Of a stretch of 64,000 bases of DNA, positions 59,742-64,000 are shown one piece after another. The DNA lies in the NCBI RefSeq assembly GCF_014876185.1, contig NZ_JADALJ010000001.1, positions 3,329,501 through 3,393,500 on the forward strand. The letters run 5' to 3'. The translations under genes were made by a program, and so were the position numbers. The stretch's first letter is position 1; each line of letters starts with the position of its first letter. The notes beneath the pieces were generated by a model. It saw only the letters and a program-made list of their open reading frames with translations. It was not told the origin of the DNA and made no database searches. The DNA is from Rufibacter sp. LB8 (GTDB lineage: Bacteria; Bacteroidota; Bacteroidia; Cytophagales; Hymenobacteraceae).

Positions 59742-60653
59742 TTACATCAGGAAATAACCGTCTGGCTTGAGCGGCTCAGGTATTTCTTTTTCGCCTAAGA
59801 TTTGCTTGAGGTTGATCTCAATAGTGCGGGCGATGGCAGTTACAGGCGTGTCTGTGGGTTTGTTCCGGAAGGGATCTTGCATGTGGCGGGCCGTTTTCTC
59901 CACCAGAAAGAACGTGGAAGCCACCGCCGTGAGCACAGGAATCTCATACACACCAATAGTTTCCACCAGCGTGATGGACAGAATCACCAGAAACAGGTAG
60001 ATGAAAAAGTGGATGAACATGCTGTACGTGGCCGGGAAAACCGTGGAATTGATGCGTTCAGCCTTGCCCATAGAATCACAGAGCCGTGAGATAATGGCGG
60101 CCAACTGGGTCTGTTGCATGTGGTTGAGCACCTTGTGCCTAAACAACTGGTTCAGGTCTTCCATGTGCAGCACCTGCAAGGCCAGCGGCTTGTTTAAATG
60201 GGGTTGAATGTACTCAATTTCCTGCGGAGAGAGGAATTGGTGCAGGTTTTCCAGCGGGTCTAGCTTGCGCAAACTCTGGCCCAGGCTGTAACACCACGCC
60301 ATTTGCCTAAACGCCATGCCCCTGAAAATGCCCTGTATATGCGGCCGTTCGGCGTCTTCGGGTGAAATGAAGGCCTTGAGTTCCAGCACCAGCGCGCGCG
60401 AGTCATTCACAATGGCGCCCCAGACTATGCGGGCCTCCCACCAACGCTCGTACGACTGGTTCAGGTTAAAGGCCAGCAGCAAAGAAATGCCCGTACCTAA
60501 CACAGATGGCAGCGCCGAGGGAATGGGAGGCCAGTTGTCGGCCCAGATGGATTTGATAATGTGAAAAGTTATGGAGAACAGCAGCACCCGCAGCACATCT
60601 ACCCGTATTTTTTGGAAGATGTACCTAAAGGGGATATTTTCTGATAAAAGCAT
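59742..60653 (-). CDS. Bestrophin family chloride-channel-like protein
   Basis: A 303-residue membrane protein. The bestrophin signature is FNLNQSYERWWEARIVWGAIVNDSRAL near residue 60-86, followed by helices around FIHFFIYLFLVILSITLV and VLTAVASTFFLVEKTA. Bacterial bestrophins form pentameric channels, often for cations. The pore residues lie in the first helices. No partner gene is next to it. PAL palindromes flank both its ends. Confidence 0.93.
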   Translation of the reverse strand: MLLSENIPFRYIFQKIRVDVLRVLLFSITFHIIKSIWADNWPPIPSALPSVLGTGISLLLAFNLNQSYERWWEARIVWGAIVNDSRALVLELKAFISPEDAERPHIQGIFRGMAFRQMAWCYSLGQSLRKLDPLENLHQFLSPQEIEYIQPHLNKPLALQVLHMEDLNQLFRHKVLNHMQQTQLAAIISRLCDSMGKAERINSTVFPATYSMFIHFFIYLFLVILSITLVETIGVYEIPVLTAVASTFFLVEKTARHMQDPFRNKPTDTPVTAIARTIEINLKQILGEKEIPEPLKPDGYFLM

Positions 60654-60697
60654 GGCCAGCTAATTGTTGTTTGCAAAAGTTAACCGGTTTGTGGCCT

Positions 60698-60741
60698 TTC
60701 TGTTTTGGGGCTCATTTCCAGAAACAAGGCCTAAAACAGGA
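60698..60741. repeat. PAL palindrome copy 35
   Basis: TTCTGTTTTGGGGCTCATTTCC and GAAACAAGGCCTAAAACAGG, 4 bp past the stop of the MBL gene (minus strand). Confidence 0.75.
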
Positions 60742-60745
60742 ATTT

Positions 60746-61873
60746 CTACTCAAGCGTAGCCCACCATTTCTTAAAGAGCGTCACTTCGCCCACTGCCCAG
60801 CGCTGCCCAATAATGGGTGTGGCCAGTTGTATGTTCTGTTGCGCGGCGGCTTTGCTTAGGCGGTCAATAGGTTCTTTCCAGGGGTGCAAGGCCAGGGAGA
60901 AAGCGCCCCAGTGCGTGGGCATTAAGACTTTTCCTTTCAAATCAAGGTGCGCCTGCGCGGTCTGCTCGGGCATCATGTGTATGTACTGCCAGGCTTTATT
61001 ATATTGCCCGCACTCCAACATTGTCAAATCAAAAGGCCCGTATTTGTCGCCAATCTCTTTGAAGTGCGTGTCATAGCCAGAATCTCCGCCGAAGTAAATA
61101 GAATGGTTCTGACCCTTGACCACATAAGAACACCAAAGCGTCTTGTTTCTATCGGTGAGGCTACGGCCAGAGAAATGCCGCGCCGGCGTGGCCACAAACT
61201 CAATGCCTGCCGCCGAGGTGTTTTCCCACCAGTCCAGCTCCGTGATTTTGTTTTCGGGCACACCCCATTTCACCAGATGCGCCTTCACGCCCAGCGGCAC
61301 CACAAAATGGCCGGTCTTGTCTTTAAGCTTGCGAATGGAGCCGCGGTCCAGGTGGTCATAATGGTCATGCGAGAGCAGAACCACATCCAGCGGCGGCAGG
61401 TCTTCTATCTTGATGGGCAATTCGTCACTGAACCGCTTGGAACCCACAAACGACACCGGCGACGGCCGTTTCCCCAGCATAGGATCTGCAAAAATGCGTT
61501 TCCCGTCCAGTTCAATCAACACTGCCGAATGCCCAAACCACGTAATCTCAGGCGCTGCACTACTAGAAGGTGCCAGATACTCCGCCTGCGTGGGCCGCAT
61601 CATGGGCAATTGGTCTATGGGCGATGAATTTTCCACGCCCTTCATGAACGAAACGAAAATCTTGGCCTTCTCCCCAAACGACGACTCGTCCATCATAGGC
61701 GTGTAGTGCACATTCTCAAACCGGCCGTCTTTGTATTGCTTCGATTTCTTGATTCTATCCAGGCTCTGGCCCTGCGCCGCGGCCCCAAACTCCGGCGCAA
61801 ACGCCATAAACAAGGCCCCGCCCGCCGCCACCGACCCTAGTATGGAAAAGAGAATAATCATAAATTTCTTCAT
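60746..61873 (-). CDS. MBL-fold hydrolase (NAPE-PLD/UlaG-like)
   Basis: About 375 residues from the ATG at 61873. An N-terminal hydrophobic segment (FMIILFSILGSVAAGGALFMAF) suggests export or anchoring. The zinc motif is LLSHDHYDHLD near residue 162, with a second histidine in ATPARHFSGRS, GGDSGYD, and MPTHWGAFSLA toward the end. Relatives hydrolyse N-acyl phosphatidylethanolamine or act as lactonases. Substrate unknown. Confidence 0.92.
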   Translation of the reverse strand: MKKFMIILFSILGSVAAGGALFMAFAPEFGAAAQGQSLDRIKKSKQYKDGRFENVHYTPMMDESSFGEKAKIFVSFMKGVENSSPIDQLPMMRPTQAEYLAPSSSAAPEITWFGHSAVLIELDGKRIFADPMLGKRPSPVSFVGSKRFSDELPIKIEDLPPLDVVLLSHDHYDHLDRGSIRKLKDKTGHFVVPLGVKAHLVKWGVPENKITELDWWENTSAAGIEFVATPARHFSGRSLTDRNKTLWCSYVVKGQNHSIYFGGDSGYDTHFKEIGDKYGPFDLTMLECGQYNKAWQYIHMMPEQTAQAHLDLKGKVLMPTHWGAFSLALHPWKEPIDRLSKAAAQQNIQLATPIIGQRWAVGEVTLFKKWWATLE

Positions 61874-62087
61874 TACACTTGAATGTTTCTTGACATACTG
61901 GCAGCAAGGCAAAATGTTTACCCCCTGCAAGATACCAGGTACGTTGGTTTTAAGGCTGGCTTTTATTTGTATGCATTCCGACTTTCTCTAAAGAAGTTGG
62001 GGCATAAAGGTGATTTCAAGAAACAAAGGCATTTGGAAAAGCAAAGATTATCAAAGCGTACAAATTAAGGAGCCTTTGTAGAAAACT

Positions 62088-62212
62088 GTAGGGGCGTATT
62101 GCATACGCCCTGCGCATTCCCGGTCAATTGATGCTCGTAATTGAACTGTATTTTAGAAATGACTTGGAACATTACTGCTGCCACCGCAAGGGCGTATGCA
62201 ATACGCCCCTAC
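62088..62212. repeat. Nested inverted-repeat element (MITE-like), copy 2
   Basis: Ends 62088-62110 and 62190-62212 are the same inverted pair as 1536-1558 and 1674-1696 (GTAGGGGCGTATTGCATACG type). The interior is about 80 bp and unlike the first copy, so only the ends are conserved. Confidence 0.8.
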
Positions 62213-62282
62213 ATGAAATGCGTGGGCAAATGAAAAAAAACATCTTGAGCCTTCTTAGGAGACGATCTGCGTGCCCCATGCT

Positions 62283-62331
62283 GTTCGGGATTTCTAATCC
62301 CGAACCACTCTGTCGGGGATTTACTAATCCC
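62283..62331. repeat. Twin hairpins (CGGGATT / AATCCCG type)
   Basis: GTTCGGGATT / AATCCCGAAC at 62283-62305 and CGGGGATT / AATCCCCG at 62312-62331, two related short palindromes in tandem. Confidence 0.6.
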
Positions 62332-62428
62332 CGTTGCTGGTCTATTGGGAAATCACATGCACGGGGGGATTGATAAATCTGAAAGTGTGATAGAGCGTTA
62401 AATATATCTCAATCATTATTAAAGTACT

Positions 62429-62464
62429 CCCTCACCCTAACCCTCTCCCAGGGGGAGAGGGGAT
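62429..62464. repeat. CCCTCACCCTAACCCTCTCCC repeat
   Basis: CCCTAACCCTCTCCC and GGGGGAGAGGG; same type as the outer arms of the element at 1468-1755. Confidence 0.65.
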
Positions 62465-62473
62465 TTATCAGGT

Positions 62474-62515
62474 TTCCCGTTTTTGGGCTCGTTTCTGGAA
62501 ATGAAGCCGAAAACT
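62474..62515. repeat. PAL palindrome copy 36
   Basis: TTCCCGTTTTTGGGCTCGTTTC and GAAATGAAGCCGAAAACTG with a TGG centre, 13 bp past the hemW stop (minus strand). Confidence 0.8.
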
Positions 62516-62527
62516 GAATGCCATATC

Positions 62528-63664
62528 TTACTCTTCTTTCAGTAAGAACAAATCCAGGGCGATTTCATCGGCCAGCAACTTCCCTTCCTCAGTTAAAAGC
62601 AACACGCCTTCGTTTTCTTGCATAAGGCCTTTGGCGATAATCTGCTGGAGGTACGACGCGTGCAAGGCTACTAAATCCACATTCCATTTCGACCTTATAT
62701 AATGCGTGTCACAGCCCCAGCTGGTTCTGAGGGTGGTCATCACATATTCGTTCACGCGGTCTTCTACGGTCAGTTCTTCTACGGTGCAGGGCAGTTGGCC
62801 CTGGCTCAGTGCCTGTACGTACTGTGGGTTGTGGGCCACGTTGAACTGCCGGCTTTTGCCATTGAAGGAATGCGCACTGGGCCCGATGCCGACGTACGGT
62901 GTCTGCCGCCAGTAGCTGCTGTTATGCTTGCTTTCAAAACCGGGCTGGCAGAAGTTGGAGATTTCGTAGTGCAGGAAGCCGTGGGTTTTGGCCTGGGTCA
63001 TTAAGAGTTCAAACTGCTGCGCCACGCTTTCTTCCTCGGCGGGTGTGAACGTTCCTTTTTTCAACCTGTGCCCCAGAACGGTGTTGGGCTCAATGGTGAG
63101 GGCGTAGCAGGAAAGGTGCTGTACGTTCAGCGCGAAGGCCTTGGCCAAATCCTGTTCCCAGAGCGCTTCGTCTTCGGCGGGAATTCCGTAGATCAAATCC
63201 AGAGATATGTTATCAAAACCTAGTTCCTGCGCCAGTTGAATGCACCCCTCGGCCTCCCCAGCGGTGTGCGGACGGTTCATCAACTGTAGATGCGGGTTGT
63301 GGAACGACTGCACGCCAATGCTTAATCTATTCACGGGTGATTGGCTGAGTAATAGCAGTTTTTCGGGCGTAAGGTCGTCGGGGTTGGCTTCCACTGTGAT
63401 TTCTGCGGCTGGATTTATCGGGAAGACGAGGTGAATGGTATCCAGCAGGCCTTGCAGTTCCGCTACTGATAAAATGGAAGGCGTGCCACCGCCGAAGTAA
63501 ATAGTGTCAATGGTTTCGCCGGACAGGTAATTTTGTTGCAGGCGAATTTCCTGGTGCATGGCAGCCAGCACGGCTTCTTTCAGCTTTAAGGACGTGCTGA
63601 AGTGGAAGTCGCAGTAATGGCAGGCTTGTTTACAGAAAGGGATGTGCAGATATATTCCGGCCAA
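62528..63664 (-). CDS. hemW: Radical SAM haem chaperone HemW
   Basis: A 378-residue radical SAM protein. The 4Fe-4S cluster cysteines are in YLHIPFCKQACHYCDF (C-x3-C-x2-C) at residues 11-18, with GGGTPS at about 54-59 and VEANPDDLT. HemW binds haem and delivers it to respiratory enzymes; it was long confused with the coproporphyrinogen oxidase HemN, from which it differs by the missing fourth cysteine-type residues. The start is TTG at 63664 because no ATG lies before the essential YLHIPF. Confidence 0.93.
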   Translation of the reverse strand: MAGIYLHIPFCKQACHYCDFHFSTSLKLKEAVLAAMHQEIRLQQNYLSGETIDTIYFGGGTPSILSVAELQGLLDTIHLVFPINPAAEITVEANPDDLTPEKLLLLSQSPVNRLSIGVQSFHNPHLQLMNRPHTAGEAEGCIQLAQELGFDNISLDLIYGIPAEDEALWEQDLAKAFALNVQHLSCYALTIEPNTVLGHRLKKGTFTPAEEESVAQQFELLMTQAKTHGFLHYEISNFCQPGFESKHNSSYWRQTPYVGIGPSAHSFNGKSRQFNVAHNPQYVQALSQGQLPCTVEELTVEDRVNEYVMTTLRTSWGCDTHYIRSKWNVDLVALHASYLQQIIAKGLMQENEGVLLLTEEGKLLADEIALDLFLLKEE

Positions 63665-63744
63665 AATGCGGTAATGGGGTTTTTAAACGTTGTATTCCAG
63701 CGGAGCGCCATCTAATGTAAGCGGCAACCCGTACCTTAGACACC

Positions 63745-64000
63745 ATGAAGGCAAGGCTGAGTTCCGGTTGCGTCCACAAGAAGTTTCGGCAAAGATACAG
63801 AATTACGGCTCTGTTTCTGGGCCTATGGCTGTGCGGCTTTCTGGCGCAGGCCCAGCAAGACCGCCGCGTGGTGCAGATTCTCGCTGAAACCCCGCAGGCC
63901 ATGACCGTCTGGAAGAAATGGCAACCCAAACTCACCGCCAAAGACTCTTTGGGCACGCGGCAGGAACTCCAGAACTGGGTCTTGCAACTGCACCAGGAAG
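63745..64000 (+). CDS. Start of a secreted/outer-membrane protein (partial)
   Basis: An ATG at 63745 opens 85 residues that run past the window end. It begins with a long basic lead (KARLSSGCVHKKFRQRYR), then a signal peptide (ITALFLGLWLCGFLAQAQ) and QDRRVVQILAETPQAMTVWKKWQPKLTAKDSLGTRQELQNWV. The start of the mature part could be a POTRA-type domain of a surface antigen, but too little is visible. It is divergent from hemW. Confidence 0.6.
   Translation, partial: MKARLSSGCVHKKFRQRYRITALFLGLWLCGFLAQAQQDRRVVQILAETPQAMTVWKKWQPKLTAKDSLGTRQELQNWVLQLHQE

Noticed and set aside
1371-62515. CRISPR array suspected from many similar short repeats
   Set aside because: Copies are scattered singly between genes at irregular distances of kilobases, are palindromic, and have no spacer units or cas genes.
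1-64000. tRNA and rRNA genes
   Set aside because: No cloverleaf-like segment with a GTTCGA-type T-loop or rRNA core sequence was recognised by eye; a tRNAscan or Infernal run would be decisive.

Overview
The window is a chromosomal segment of a member of the Bacteroidota, most likely the Cytophagales family Hymenobacteraceae (Rufibacter/Nibribacter-like; my inference from protein style and roughly 50% GC, not a database result). Supporting signs are promoters of the Bacteroidetes type (TTG or TTTG, about 18-21 bp, TAnnTTTG), almost no Shine-Dalgarno sequences, many lipoproteins with acidic residues after the lipobox cysteine, a FadL/OmpP1 porin, and BlaI/M56, DUF3667, GIN (DUF2807) and 2TM families.

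Layout. 1-10.9 kb: LolC/FtsX-type permease, large SNF2 helicase, two lipoproteins, an SDR with an altered active site, an ABC-F ATPase, an FkbM methyltransferase. 11-19.5 kb: rplU-rpmA, nrdB and nrdA (class Ia ribonucleotide reductase), two very small conserved-looking ORFs, a hairpin-rich candidate RNA, and an Abi-type HEPN protein preceded by a hairpin plus U-tract. 21.5-26.6 kb: an operon of a small soluble protein, a seven-helix membrane protein, a HisKA_3 kinase and a LuxR-type regulator, followed by four paralogous 140-residue STAS/SpoIIAA-like proteins. 26.8-34.4 kb: two Hsp20 proteins, a GNAT acetyltransferase, a hydrolase, RlpA, a GIN-domain protein and a DUF3667 protein. 34.5-37.1 kb: a BlaI/M56 signalling cassette with three operator dyads and an apparently split M56 gene. 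37.3-54.6 kb: ArfB, persulfide dioxygenase/rhodanese, cyanophycinase, a thioredoxin-reductase-like flavoprotein, FadL porin plus GDSL lipoprotein, twin acidic lipoproteins, PolA, fructose-bisphosphate aldolase and a cyclase. 54.7-64 kb: an esterase-like protein, a membrane LytTR regulator, a pentapeptide protein, SIMPL, GDSL, bestrophin and metallo-beta-lactamase proteins, HemW, and the start of a secreted protein.

The most striking non-genic feature is a family of about 36 short palindromes (38-45 bp, arms close to GTTTTCGGGCTCATTTC and its complement). They sit almost exclusively between genes, usually within a few dozen bases of a stop codon, and the two arms change together between copies. 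Several other inverted-repeat families are layered on top: a 155-bp element with perfect 37-bp terminal repeats, nested elements with a GGGCGTATTGCATACGCCC-type core, a 165-bp long hairpin, and a 350-bp composite block present twice 40 kb apart. No transposase, tRNA, rRNA or CRISPR array was recognised.
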